Positions 1-7,807 of a stretch of DNA of 64,000 nucleotides are shown one piece after another; the stretch's first letter is position 1, and each line of letters begins with the position of its first letter. Source of the stretch: Flavobacteriales bacterium. Lineage in GTDB: Bacteria > Bacteroidota > Bacteroidia > Flavobacteriales_F > PHOS-HE28. The stretch spans positions 1,178,001 to 1,242,000 of the forward strand of contig JADJXH010000004.1 of assembly GCA_016715895.1 (NCBI GenBank). The letters are read 5' to 3'. The position numbers were made by a program, and so were the translations under genes. The notes below the pieces were generated by a model. The model made no database searches. It worked only from the letters and a program-made list of their open reading frames with translations, and was not told the DNA's origin.

Positions 1-670
1 GCCCGGGAAAGTGGCGCAGGGCGTTGGTCAGCGTCTTGCGCCGCTGGTTGAACGCGGCCTTCACCAGGCGGTGGAAGACAGCCTCATCGCAGGCCAGCCG
101 CGCGGTGGCGTTGCGCCGCAGGCGGATCACCGAGCTGCGCACCTTCGGCGGCGGGATGAAGGAGCCGGGCTCCACGTGAAAGAGAAGCTCCACATCGTAG
201 TAGGCCTGCGCCAGCACGCTGGTGATGCCATACACCTTGCTGCCGTGCCCGGCACGGATGCGGTCGGCCACCTCCTTCTGGAACATGCCCACCACCTCCG
301 TGCACCGGTCGCGGTGCTCGATCACCTTGAAGACGATCTGCGTGCTGATGTTGTAGGGGAAGTTGCCGATGACGGCGAAGGGGCCATCGCCCAGCGCGTC
401 CAGGTCGAGCCGCAGGAAGTCGCCCTCGATGAGCCGGAGCTCGGGATGCTGTGCGCGCAGATGGGCCAGGCTCTCGGTGTCCACCTCGATGCCCGTGAGG
501 TCGATGTCCTTGCGCCCGAGCAGGTGGCGGGTGAGGGCGCCCGTACCGGGCCCCACCTCCAGCACGCGGCGGTAGCCGCCATGGTGGGTGAGGGCCTCGG
601 CGATGCGCTGCGCGATGGCGTCCTCCTTCAGGAAGTGCTGGCCCAGGTGTTTCTTGGGGCGGACGTGCAT
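1..670 (-). CDS. rsmA: 16S rRNA dimethyladenosine transferase RsmA (KsgA), 3' end outside window
   Basis: Dimethylates two adjacent adenines in the 3'-terminal helix of 16S rRNA during late 30S assembly, using S-adenosylmethionine. I read about 223 codons from the ATG at 670; the family is usually about 260 residues, so the C-terminal end lies beyond base 1. Seen: an RPKKHLGQHFL start typical of the family, SAM motif VLEVGPGTG at residues 36-44, and the catalytic NFPYNIS motif at 103-109 (NLPYNIS in most homologues). It is the last gene of a reverse operon and starts 12 nt after the DUF4286 gene. Only the missing end is uncertain. Confidence 0.95.
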   Translation of the reverse strand, partial: MHVRPKKHLGQHFLKEDAIAQRIAEALTHHGGYRRVLEVGPGTGALTRHLLGRKDIDLTGIEVDTESLAHLRAQHPELRLIEGDFLRLDLDALGDGPFAVIGNFPYNISTQIVFKVIEHRDRCTEVVGMFQKEVADRIRAGHGSKVYGITSVLAQAYYDVELLFHVEPGSFIPPPKVRSSVIRLRRNATARLACDEAVFHRLVKAAFNQRRKTLTNALRHFPG

Positions 671-682
671 CGGGGGCGCGGG

Positions 683-991
683 TCAGGCGGTGTGCAGCAC
701 TTCCAGCAGGGTGCGGAAGGCGGCGAACCGGCCGGCATAGCGCTTCTGCGTCTCGGCCTGCAGGCGCGGGGCGTGCTCCTCCCGATACCGTTCGTAGGTG
801 GCCATGTCGGCGCAGGTGTACTGCACCGCGTAGGTGAGCCCGCCATCCTCCTCGGCCAGCACGCGCATGATGCGGCTGTCAAGGAACAGTCCCGTGGCCA
901 TCACATCGGGCACATGCACGGTATGCATCCACCGCAGCCACTCCTCGGCCACGTCGGCATCGACGTTCACGGTGACGTTGTAGATGATCAT
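683..991 (-). CDS. DUF4286 family protein
   Basis: Small cytoplasmic protein of 102 residues beginning MIIYNVTVNVDADV, the usual start of the DUF4286 family of Bacteroidota, which has a ferredoxin-like (antibiotic-monooxygenase-like) fold. A conserved W-x-x-W-M-x-x-x-H-V-P segment is visible at residues 18-28. No enzymatic function is established for the family. Its ATG overlaps the stop of the upstream TPR gene by 4 nt (ATGA), and rsmA follows after 12 nt, so it is translated as part of the serS-rsmA operon. The family assignment is from memory of its sequence pattern. Confidence 0.8.
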   Translation of the reverse strand: MIIYNVTVNVDADVAEEWLRWMHTVHVPDVMATGLFLDSRIMRVLAEEDGGLTYAVQYTCADMATYERYREEHAPRLQAETQKRYAGRFAAFRTLLEVLHTA

Positions 992-2847
992 TGGGGCGGG
1001 GTGGTGCCGCCGTCGGCCGGCTCGGTGTCGGGGGCGTCGCCGCGCAGGCGGCGGAAACGGGCGCGTGCCTCGGGCACGAAGATGCTGCCCGGCTGCTCGA
1101 ACAGCAGCTTCTCATAGAACTGCATGGCCTTGCCGGGATCCTTCAGCTGCTCCTCGTGCAGGCGGCCCAGTTCGAAGAGGGCGTTGTCCATCAGGATGTC
1201 CAGCGGGTGCTCGGCCACGATGCGCTCGAGGTAGGCGGCGGCCTGCGCGAACTCCTTTCGGTCGCGCGCGATGCGGTGGCGCAGGAAGAGCACGTCGTCG
1301 GCGATGCCGTCCATCGGGAAGGCCGCGTCCAGGGTGTCGAGCACGTCGACGGCTTCGGCAAAACGCCGCTGGAAGGTGAGCAGGTCGGCCTGGGCGAAGA
1401 GGGAGAGCGGCGTGCTGTTGCTGTCGACCCCGATGTGGTCGGTGATCAGCAGGCTGAGCTCCATGGCGTCGTTGGCGATGAGCTTGGAGGTGGAGGCCTT
1501 GAGCACATCGAGCTGCCCCTTGGCCCACAGGAAGTCGCCGGCGTAGAAGCTCACCTTCGCGTTGCGCAGGCGGGCCTCGTGGCCCAGCGGGTCGTACTTG
1601 AAGTCGAGGTCCACCTGGCTGTAGAGGAGTGAGGCCTCCCAGATGTCGCCGTCGAAGAGGTGCACATCGGCCAGTGCGAGCTTGATGCGTCCGCGGGTGG
1701 CGGCATCGATGTCGGGCAGCGCCAGGGCCTGTTCCAGCAGGGCGGAGGCCGCGGCGCGGTCGTTGAGGTAGTAGGCCTGCACGCGGGCGAGGTCCTCCAT
1801 CAGGTCCACCGTGCCTTTGTTGCGGCCCAGTTCGTCGAGGGTGGACTCATAGCGGGTGCGCAGGGCGGCGAGGTCGGCGGCGGGCGGCTCGGCCATCGCG
1901 GTAAGGCGGGCCATCTCCGTGCGCACCTGGCCCATGCGGGCCTTGGCGTACAGCCCATCACGCCGCCCCAGGCCCACCACGTGGTCGTAGCACTTCATGG
2001 CGGTGGCGTGCTCGCCGTTGCTCAGGGCGATCTCCGCCAGGTCCATCAGCCGCGTACCGCCCTCGTCGAAGCGTTTGTCCAGGGCCTTGCACTGCACGAA
2101 GGCGCCGTCCAGGTCCTTCTGCTGGATGTACATCCAGATCAGCAGTTCCTGGAAGATGGAACGCTCGGGGTTGCGTTGGATCCGGCGCAGGAGCTCGGTG
2201 CGCAGGGCCTCGGTGGAGGCGTCGCGGCGGGTGAAGTCCATCGTGCGCGACAGGCCGTTCTGCACCGCCTGGATGTAGCCCTCGTTCACCGCGAGCAGGT
2301 CCAGGTAGGCGCTGGTCATCGCGGGCACATCGCCCTTCAGCGCGTACAGGTTGGCGATCTCGAACTGGAAGCCGGGACCGTCCTTCAGGAGGCGCTGGCC
2401 GCGTTCGTAGGCCTCCAGGGCCAGGTCGTGCTCGTTGTGCCGGGTGAAGGCGTTGGCCACCTGGCGGATGCTGTTCTGCTCGGGGCGCATGCCGCGCAGC
2501 ACCTTCTCGAACTGTTGCCGCGCCTTGTCCTCCTCGCCGGCCAGGCGCAGCACCATGCCCAGGTCCACCGCGTAGCGCGGGTCGCTGTCGCGTTTCATCT
2601 GCTCGCGGGCCAGTTTCTCGGCGCGCGGCAGGTCCTTCAGGGCCACATAGCTCTTGTAGAGCTGCTCGTAGTAGAAGGGGGTGGGCTGCTTGCGGTAGAG
2701 GCGTTCGTAGTACAGAATGGCCTTCTCGTGGTCGCCGGACTGGAAGTATTGGGCGGCCAGCTGCTCATCCGTTCCGTCCTGCGCCACCACAGGTGCGGCG
2801 GACGCGGCCAGCAGCAGCGCGAGCAGGAGCGGCAGTGGGCGCATCAT
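988..2847 (-). CDS. Periplasmic tetratricopeptide-repeat protein
   Basis: A 619-residue protein with a signal peptide (MMRPLPLLLALLLAASAAPVVAQ, residues 1-23) followed almost entirely by TPR-type helical hairpins, for example FQSGDHEKAILYYERLY near the N-terminus and FELGRLHEEQLKDPGKAMQF near the C-terminus. It is probably a periplasmic or envelope-associated scaffold. I chose the ATG at 2847 because it forms a 4-nt ATGA overlap with the upstream lipoprotein gene and opens directly into the signal peptide; the longer open frame upstream has no secretory start. Similar large TPR proteins are frequent in Bacteroidota genomes, and no specific partner can be named. Confidence 0.8.
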   Translation of the reverse strand: MMRPLPLLLALLLAASAAPVVAQDGTDEQLAAQYFQSGDHEKAILYYERLYRKQPTPFYYEQLYKSYVALKDLPRAEKLAREQMKRDSDPRYAVDLGMVLRLAGEEDKARQQFEKVLRGMRPEQNSIRQVANAFTRHNEHDLALEAYERGQRLLKDGPGFQFEIANLYALKGDVPAMTSAYLDLLAVNEGYIQAVQNGLSRTMDFTRRDASTEALRTELLRRIQRNPERSIFQELLIWMYIQQKDLDGAFVQCKALDKRFDEGGTRLMDLAEIALSNGEHATAMKCYDHVVGLGRRDGLYAKARMGQVRTEMARLTAMAEPPAADLAALRTRYESTLDELGRNKGTVDLMEDLARVQAYYLNDRAAASALLEQALALPDIDAATRGRIKLALADVHLFDGDIWEASLLYSQVDLDFKYDPLGHEARLRNAKVSFYAGDFLWAKGQLDVLKASTSKLIANDAMELSLLITDHIGVDSNSTPLSLFAQADLLTFQRRFAEAVDVLDTLDAAFPMDGIADDVLFLRHRIARDRKEFAQAAAYLERIVAEHPLDILMDNALFELGRLHEEQLKDPGKAMQFYEKLLFEQPGSIFVPEARARFRRLRGDAPDTEPADGGTTPPQ

Positions 2848-3395
2848 GGGGCGGGGTCGGGCGGGGCCAGCAGTTCGGCGATGGCGCGATGTTGGGCCTG
2901 CCACTCGCGCCGGCAGGTGCCGGCGCTGCGTGTCACGGTGGTCACCCCCTTCTCCAGCTGGTCCAGCATCAGGCGCTCCTGCTGCAGGTAGGTGGTGCGG
3001 GGGCCCTCGGGGAGCCGGTCGCGCCCGATATCGTGGCGCAGGTCGGTGAGCTGGGTGCGGCTGCGCTCCAGCTCCGCGCGCAGTTCGGGGGTCTGCTTGC
3101 GCACGCGGCCCAGGGAGCGGTCCATGGCGCGGTAGTAGTTGCCGATGGGCACGGCCTGCTCCTTGGCGAGGGTGTCCTTCAGCAGCTCCTCCAGGGCGGT
3201 GCGCTGGCTGCGGAACACCGAGTCCATGCGGTCGTACGTCGCAAGGTCGAGGGTGTCCACCAGCTGCTTCAGGCTGTCCGCACGATGGAGCATCGCATCC
3301 ACTTCGGCCAGCAGCTCGGGGTGGGCGTTGCGGGTGCAGGCGCCCAGCGCCAGGGTGAACGCGGCCAGGAGGAGGATCGGTGTGCGGGCGTTCAT
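2844..3395 (-). CDS. Putative lipoprotein, helical
   Basis: A 183-residue protein with a lipoprotein signal peptide: the lipobox is LGAC with the acylated Cys at residue 20. The mature part is charged and helix-rich, with heptad-like Leu spacing (for example LEELLKDTLAKEQ), suggesting a coiled-coil envelope protein. I do not recognise a named family. Its start overlaps the serS stop by 4 nt and its end overlaps the TPR gene by 4 nt, so translation of serS, this lipoprotein and the TPR protein is probably coupled. The lipoprotein and TPR protein may act together in the periplasm; this is inference from position only. Confidence 0.7.
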   Translation of the reverse strand: MNARTPILLLAAFTLALGACTRNAHPELLAEVDAMLHRADSLKQLVDTLDLATYDRMDSVFRSQRTALEELLKDTLAKEQAVPIGNYYRAMDRSLGRVRKQTPELRAELERSRTQLTDLRHDIGRDRLPEGPRTTYLQQERLMLDQLEKGVTTVTRSAGTCRREWQAQHRAIAELLAPPDPAP

Positions 3396-4666
3396 CGGGT
3401 GATGCGGTCGAAGCCGGTGTAGGGCTGCAGGGCCTTGGGGATGCGGATGCCCTCCGGCGTCTGGTTGTTCTCCAGTAGGGCGGCCACGATGCGGGCGAGG
3501 GCCAGGGCGCTGCCGTTCAAGGTGTGTGCCAGGCGCGGCTTCTTGTCGTCGCCGCGGTAGCGCAGTTTCAGGCGGTTGCTCTGGAAGGCCTCGAAGTTGC
3601 TGATGCTGCTCACCTCCAGCCAGCGTTGCTGGGCGGCGCTGAACACCTCCATGTCGTAGGTGAGCGCGCTGGCGAAGCCCATGTCGCCGCCGCAGAGCAG
3701 CAGCTGGCGGAAGGGCAGCTCCAGGTCGCGGAGCAGGCCCTTCACGTGCTCGACCATCTCCTCGAGCGCCGCGTAGCTGTCCTCGGGACGTTCCACGCGG
3801 ACGATCTCCACCTTGTCGAACTGGTGCACGCGGTTGAGGCCCCGCACATGGGCGCCGTAGCTGCCGGCCTCGCGGCGGAAACAGGGGGTGTAGCCCACGT
3901 TGCGGATGGGCAGCCGCGCGGCGTCGATGATCTCGTCGCGGTACAGGTTGGTGATGGGCACCTCGGCCGTGGGGATCAGGTAGAGGTCGTCCACCGTGGC
4001 GTGGTACATCTGGCCCTCCTTGTCGGGCAGCTGGCCGGTGGCGTAGGCGCTGGCGCCGTTCACCAGGTGCGGCGGGATGATCTCGCGGTAGCCGGCGGCC
4101 GTGGCGCGATCAAGGAAGAAGGCGATGAGGGCGCGCTGCAGCCGGGCACCCTGGCCGCTGTACACCGGGAATCCGGCACCGGTGAGCTTCACGCCCAGGT
4201 CCATGTGCAGGATGCCGTACTCCTCACCCAGCTCCCAGTGGGGTTTGGCGCCGGGGCCCAGCTCGGGGATGGCGCCCTCCTGCACCACCACCACGTTGTC
4301 CTCCGGGGTGCGGCCGGTGGGCACGCGGTCCGCGGGGGCGTTGGGGAGGGTGAGCAGGTGGTCGGTGAGGGCTCGTTCGGCGGACTCCAGGGCTGTGCGC
4401 AGCTGGTCCATGCCCTCTTTGAGCGCGGTGCTTCGGGCCTTGGCGTCCTCGGCCTCGGCTTTCTCGCCGGCTTTCATCAGGTCGCCGATGGACCGGCTCA
4501 GGGTGTTGATCTCGGCCTGGCGTTCGTCCATGGCCACCTGGGCGGCCCGGCGGGCCTCATCCAGTTGGCGGGCGCGGTCCAGCGCGGCGCGGGCATCGAT
4601 GTTCCGTTTCGCGAGGCGTCGTTCGGCCTCGTCGGCCTGGTTGCGCAGGAAGGTCAGTTCGAGCAT
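3392..4666 (-). CDS. serS: Seryl-tRNA synthetase
   Basis: Charges tRNA-Ser (and tRNA-Sec where present) with serine in the cytoplasm. The 424-residue length is normal. Seen: the N-terminal long coiled-coil arm that binds the tRNA variable arm (about residues 27-100), then the class II catalytic core with motif 2 (CFRREAGSYG) and the motif 3 region (NGSALALARIVAALLENNQ). The ATG at 4666 gives the conserved MLELTFLRN start. It is the first gene of a tightly overlapping reverse operon, and a good Bacteroidota-type promoter box lies 24 nt upstream. Confidence 0.97.
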   Translation of the reverse strand: MLELTFLRNQADEAERRLAKRNIDARAALDRARQLDEARRAAQVAMDERQAEINTLSRSIGDLMKAGEKAEAEDAKARSTALKEGMDQLRTALESAERALTDHLLTLPNAPADRVPTGRTPEDNVVVVQEGAIPELGPGAKPHWELGEEYGILHMDLGVKLTGAGFPVYSGQGARLQRALIAFFLDRATAAGYREIIPPHLVNGASAYATGQLPDKEGQMYHATVDDLYLIPTAEVPITNLYRDEIIDAARLPIRNVGYTPCFRREAGSYGAHVRGLNRVHQFDKVEIVRVERPEDSYAALEEMVEHVKGLLRDLELPFRQLLLCGGDMGFASALTYDMEVFSAAQQRWLEVSSISNFEAFQSNRLKLRYRGDDKKPRLAHTLNGSALALARIVAALLENNQTPEGIRIPKALQPYTGFDRITR

Positions 4667-4690
4667 GCGGGCGTTGGACGGTCAGAAGGA

Positions 4691-4698
4691 CAAAGGTA
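4691..4698 (-). promoter_or_regulatory. Bacteroidota-type -7 box upstream of serS
   Basis: Read on the reverse strand the bases are TACCTTTG, an exact match to the Bacteroidota consensus TAnnTTTG, 24 nt before the serS start codon. No TTTG was seen at the -33 position. It would drive the serS-lipoprotein-TPR-DUF4286-rsmA operon. Confidence 0.6.
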
Positions 4699-4741
4699 GC
4701 GGGTGGGGCTGCGGCGCTGGCCGGACCGCCGGCCCCGGAAC

Positions 4742-4776
4742 GCGAACGACCTCCGGGGTCGCCGGAGGTCGTTCGC
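4742..4776 (-). terminator. Hairpin terminator after rpmA
   Basis: Perfect 15-bp inverted repeat (GCGAACGACCTCCGG at 4742-4756 against 4762-4776) with a 5-nt loop, located 17 nt past the rpmA stop and before the serS promoter. There is no T-run, so it is a strong hairpin rather than a classic intrinsic terminator. Confidence 0.75.
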
Positions 4777-4792
4777 AATGGATGGTCGGGGA

Positions 4793-5062
4793 TCAGGCCT
4801 TGGCCTTCTCGGCGGGGATCACGCTGACGAAGCTGCGCTCGCCGCGCTTGGTGCGGAACTCCACCACGCCGTCCACGAGGGCGTACAGGGTGTGGTCGAC
4901 GCCGATGCCGACGTTCTTGCCGGGGTGGTGCTTGGTGCCGCGCTGGCGGACGAGGATGTTGCCGGCCGTGGCCTGCTGGCCGCCGTAGATCTTCACGCCG
5001 AGGCGTTTGCTGTGGCTTTCGCGACCGTTGCTTGTGCTGCCTTCACCTTTCTTGTGTGCCAT
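4793..5062 (-). CDS. rpmA: 50S ribosomal protein L27
   Basis: Component of the large ribosomal subunit whose N-terminal tail reaches toward the peptidyl-transferase centre. The 89-residue protein starts MAHKKGEGSTSNGRESHSKR and contains GQQATAGNILVRQRGT and the H-P-G-x-N-V-G segment, all typical. There is no N-terminal propeptide of the Firmicutes kind. It follows rplU by 38 nt in the universal rplU-rpmA order and is followed by a strong hairpin. Confidence 0.97.
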   Translation of the reverse strand: MAHKKGEGSTSNGRESHSKRLGVKIYGGQQATAGNILVRQRGTKHHPGKNVGIGVDHTLYALVDGVVEFRTKRGERSFVSVIPAEKAKA

Positions 5063-5100
5063 GGCTGGTTAGGGATTGAGCGATGGTGCCTGGGTGGCGC

Positions 5101-5628
5101 TTAGTTCTTGCTGTCCTTCTTGGGGGTGGCTTTCTTGGCCGCCGCCTTCTTGGCCGGGGCGGCCTTCTTGGCGGGCGCGGCCTTCTTGGCCGGGGCGGCC
5201 TTCTTGGCGGGCGCCTTGGCGGCCTTGGGGGCGGCCTCCTTCTTCGCCTTGGGCTCGGCGGCCTTCACGGCCTTCGGGGCGGGTGCCGTGCTCTTGCTGG
5301 CGTCGAACTTCTCGCCCTTGCCGAGGATGGCCTCGATCCACAGCTCGGTGATGGCCTGGCGGTGGCCGTTCATCTTCTGGTAGCCCTTGCGGCGCTTCTT
5401 CTTGAACACCAGCACGGTGTCGCCCTTGCTGTGCGCCAGCACCTTGGCGGCCACGCGGGCGCCGTCCACGGTGGGGGTGCCCACGCTCACGGTGGAGCCG
5501 TTGCTCACCAGCAGCACCTGGTCCAGTTCCACGTGCTTGCCGGCCTCGGCCTCGAGGCGGTGCACCTTCAGCTTCTGGCCGCCCTGCACCTTGTATTGCT
5601 GGCCGAGGATGTTGACGATGGCGTACAT
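5101..5628 (-). CDS. rplU: 50S ribosomal protein L21 with a long Lys/Ala-rich C-terminal tail
   Basis: The first 103 or so residues are a normal L21 (MYAIVNILGQQYKV start; KKKRRKGYQKMNGHRQ near residue 80), which binds 23S rRNA. The remaining 70 or so residues are an added low-complexity tail dominated by A, K and P, with near-perfect tandem copies of the unit KKAAPA. L21 in many Flavobacteriia carries a basic tail, so an extension is not unique, but this repeat is unusually regular. The tail is histone-like in composition and is probably disordered, adding positive charge at the rRNA surface. First gene of rplU-rpmA. Confidence 0.95.
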   Translation of the reverse strand: MYAIVNILGQQYKVQGGQKLKVHRLEAEAGKHVELDQVLLVSNGSTVSVGTPTVDGARVAAKVLAHSKGDTVLVFKKKRRKGYQKMNGHRQAITELWIEAILGKGEKFDASKSTAPAPKAVKAAEPKAKKEAAPKAAKAPAKKAAPAKKAAPAKKAAPAKKAAAKKATPKKDSKN

Positions 5629-5646
5629 GTTCTCCGAAATGGGCTG

Positions 5647-5654
5647 CGAAAGTA
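5647..5654 (-). promoter_or_regulatory. -7 box upstream of rplU
   Basis: Reverse strand reads TACTTTCG, one mismatch from TAnnTTTG, 18 nt before the rplU start codon. No clear -33 TTTG. Confidence 0.45.
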
Positions 5655-5752
5655 GTACGAAATCCAGGATCGATGGGAGCCGGAGTTCGGATGCTTGTTC
5701 AATAACTTGAAAATGAGCTGGTTATGTGATGGAGCTGACTGGTCGCTCTCTA

Positions 5753-5772
5753 GAGGCGAGTGGTGAGTGGCG
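5753..5772. repeat. GAGTG-type simple repeat downstream of the four-helix gene
   Basis: A short run GAGGCGAGTGGTGAGTGGCG of the same GAGTGGCGAGTG family found at 6230-6372 and inside rsgA at 10112-10189. It lies 27 nt beyond the 3' end of the four-helix-bundle gene. Confidence 0.6.
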
Positions 5773-5798
5773 ATCGGGGTAGAGGATGTGAAGTCGTG

Positions 5799-6218
5799 TC
5801 AGCGAAGGAAGTACGGAGTGGTCAGGTTGAACCAAAATCCGAGGAGTGACATAGCACCCGGCAATGTCCTCCAACCGGTTGTCTTCGACTTGATGTAGGT
5901 GCGCAGCAGCCGTGCCGTTTCGTCCTGGAGGCTCATCATCCTGTCGATCTGATCATTGGGGAAATACCTCCGTCTCCGGGCGAGGTGGAGCATGGAGCAT
6001 ACCTCGTTGCACGAGCCCTTGGCGATCCACAGATAGCGGAGCTGATGTGCGTTTGTAGGCATCTCATAGCCCTCCGCGATGTTGTTGCAGATGGAAAGGG
6101 CAGCCCTGAACAGTTGGTCCTTGAAGCCCCAGTTCCGGTTCTCAGCCAAGGCAATGTCGACCGCTTCGTTCAGGTCCATGGCTTTCTGCCAGGCCTTGGA
6201 TTCTTCGAAGCTCTTCAT
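5799..6218 (-). CDS. Four-helix-bundle protein (23S rRNA intervening-sequence / S23 family)
   Basis: A 139-residue protein with the family signature: an F-x-x-S-x-A-W-Q-K-A-M-D start, FKDQLFRAALSICNNIAEGYE near residues 33-53, and the late Y-L-W-I-A-K-G-S-C-N-E segment. The family includes proteins encoded in intervening sequences of 23S rRNA genes and relates structurally to Avd of diversity-generating retroelements; its function is unknown. Here it is not in an rRNA gene but alone between metK and rplU, flanked on both sides by GAGTG-type repeats, which suggests the gene and repeats travelled together. G+C looks lower than in neighbouring genes. The last 30 or so residues do not look family-like. 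Confidence 0.85.
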   Translation of the reverse strand: MKSFEESKAWQKAMDLNEAVDIALAENRNWGFKDQLFRAALSICNNIAEGYEMPTNAHQLRYLWIAKGSCNEVCSMLHLARRRRYFPNDQIDRMMSLQDETARLLRTYIKSKTTGWRTLPGAMSLLGFWFNLTTPYFLR

Positions 6219-6229
6219 GGGAAGGGGAG

Positions 6230-6283
6230 GTGAGTGACGAGTGGTGAGTGACGAGTGGGCTGGTCGCGAGGGGCGAGTCGTGA
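6230..6283. repeat. GAGTG-type simple repeat upstream of the four-helix gene
   Basis: Tandem GTGAGTGACGAGTG units start 11 nt before the four-helix-bundle start codon; a GCGAGGGGCGAGTCG tail follows at about 6264-6280. Same family as 5753-5772, 6329-6372 and the insert in rsgA. Confidence 0.7.
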
Positions 6284-6328
6284 AGATCGTGGATCACACG
6301 GTGAATACGAAGGCCATCAAATGCGATC

Positions 6329-6372
6329 GCGAGTGACAGTGGCAGACCCGCCACTCGCCACTCGCGACTCGC
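6329..6372. repeat. GAGTG-type inverted repeat downstream of metK
   Basis: A GCGAGTGACAGTGGC arm is followed by a CCACTCGCCACTCGCGACTC arm, so the element folds as an imperfect hairpin. It sits 15 nt beyond the metK stop and could also serve as a transcription stop for metK. Confidence 0.65.
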
Positions 6373-6387
6373 TACTTGGGTACCTGC

Positions 6388-7647
6388 TTACAGCTTGAAC
6401 GCCTTGCGCACCGCCTCGACGGCGTTGAGCTCCTCCCAGGGGAAGAGCTTCACCTTGATCGTGGCCTTCTGCCCGGCGTTGTTGAAGCTCTTGGTCACCT
6501 CCCGGCACTCGCGGCCCATGTGCCCGTAGGCGGCGGTCTCGCTGTAGATGGGGGTGCGCAGCTTGAAGCGCTGCTCGATGAAGTAGGGGCGCATGTCGAA
6601 CTCCTTCATCCCGCCGATCACCCTGGCGATCTGCCCGTCGCTCATCTTCACCTTGCCGGTGCCATAGGTGTTCACGTAGAAGCCCACGGGCTTCGCCACG
6701 CCGATGGCGTAGGCCACCTGCACCAGGCACTCGTCGCACACGCCGGCCGCCACCAGGTGCTTGGCCACGTGGCGCGCGGCATAGGCCGCGCTGCGGTCCA
6801 CCTTGCTGGGGTCCTTGCCGCTGAAGGCGCCGCCACCGTGGGCGCCCTTGCCGCCGTAGGTGTCCACGATGATCTTGCGGCCCGTGAGGCCGGTGTCGCC
6901 ATGCGGACCGCCAATCACGAACTTGCCGGTGGGGTTGATGTGGTAGGCGATGTCCTTGCCGAAGAGGGCCTGCACCCGCTTGGGCAGCTTCTTCATCACG
7001 CGCGGGATGAGGATCTCGATCACGTCCTTCTTGATGCGGGCCAGCATCTTCGCCTCCTTGTCGAAGTCGTCGTGCTGGGTGCTCACCACGATGGCGTCGA
7101 TGCGCTTGGGGGTGTGGTCGTCGTTGTACTCGATGGTCACCTGGCTCTTGGCATCGGGGCGCAGGTAGGGCATCTTCGAGTTCTTCTCGCGGCGGATGGC
7201 GGCGAGCTCGCGCAGCAGCAGGTGGCTCAGCTCCAGCGGCAGCGGCATGTAGGTGTCGGTGTCGCGGCAGGCGTAGCCGAACATCATGCCCTGGTCGCCG
7301 GCTCCCTGCTCCTCGGGCTTCCTGCGTTCCACGCCCTGGTTGATGTCCGGGCTCTGCTCGTGGATGGCGCTGAGCACGCCGCAGCTGTGCGCCTCGAACA
7401 TGTACTCGCTCTTCGTATAGCCGATGCGGTCGATCACTTCGCGGGCGATCTGCTGCACGTCGAGGTAGGCGTTGCTTTTCACCTCGCCGGCCAGCACCAC
7501 CTGGCCGGTGGTCACCAGCGTTTCGCAGGCCACCTTGCTGTTGGGGTCGAAGGCGAGGAAGTGGTCGATGAGGGCATCGCTGATCTGGTCGGCGACCTTG
7601 TCGGGGTGGCCTTCGCTGACGGACTCGGAGGTGAAGAGGTAGGGCAT
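6388..7647 (-). CDS. metK: S-adenosylmethionine synthase
   Basis: Makes S-adenosylmethionine from methionine and ATP in the cytoplasm. The protein is 419 residues with the expected SESVSEGHPDK start at residues 6-16, GAGDQGMMFGYA in the first third, and the GGGAFSGKDPSKVDRS active-site loop. I chose the ATG at 7647 because it gives MPYLFTSESVSEGHPDK; the frame stays open 25 codons upstream without family similarity. It is transcribed alone, divergent from the outer-membrane protein gene at 7808. Confidence 0.97.
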   Translation of the reverse strand: MPYLFTSESVSEGHPDKVADQISDALIDHFLAFDPNSKVACETLVTTGQVVLAGEVKSNAYLDVQQIAREVIDRIGYTKSEYMFEAHSCGVLSAIHEQSPDINQGVERRKPEEQGAGDQGMMFGYACRDTDTYMPLPLELSHLLLRELAAIRREKNSKMPYLRPDAKSQVTIEYNDDHTPKRIDAIVVSTQHDDFDKEAKMLARIKKDVIEILIPRVMKKLPKRVQALFGKDIAYHINPTGKFVIGGPHGDTGLTGRKIIVDTYGGKGAHGGGAFSGKDPSKVDRSAAYAARHVAKHLVAAGVCDECLVQVAYAIGVAKPVGFYVNTYGTGKVKMSDGQIARVIGGMKEFDMRPYFIEQRFKLRTPIYSETAAYGHMGRECREVTKSFNNAGQKATIKVKLFPWEELNAVEAVRKAFKL

Positions 7648-7780
7648 GGGGCTTGGGTAAGCGGCGGCAAAGAACGGGGTTTCACCGGGATCCGTCGTGC
7701 CTCCAGGCGGTCGCGGCTTCAAGGAACGGTTGTTGGTAAGCCCCTGCTGCCGACCGGAACACGGGCCTCCGCCCGACTTC

Positions 7781-7788
7781 TACTTTTG
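7781..7788 (+). promoter_or_regulatory. -7 box upstream of the outer-membrane protein gene
   Basis: TACTTTTG matches TAnnTTTG exactly and lies 19 nt before the start codon at 7808. No -33 TTTG at the right distance. Confidence 0.5.
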
Positions 7789-7807
7789 ACCCACCGAACC
7801 GATAGCC

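Noticed and set aside
5101..5341. Arg/Gln/Gly-rich reverse frame overlapping the L21 tail
   Set aside because: It is an out-of-frame reading of the repetitive L21 tail, and L21 itself is unambiguous.
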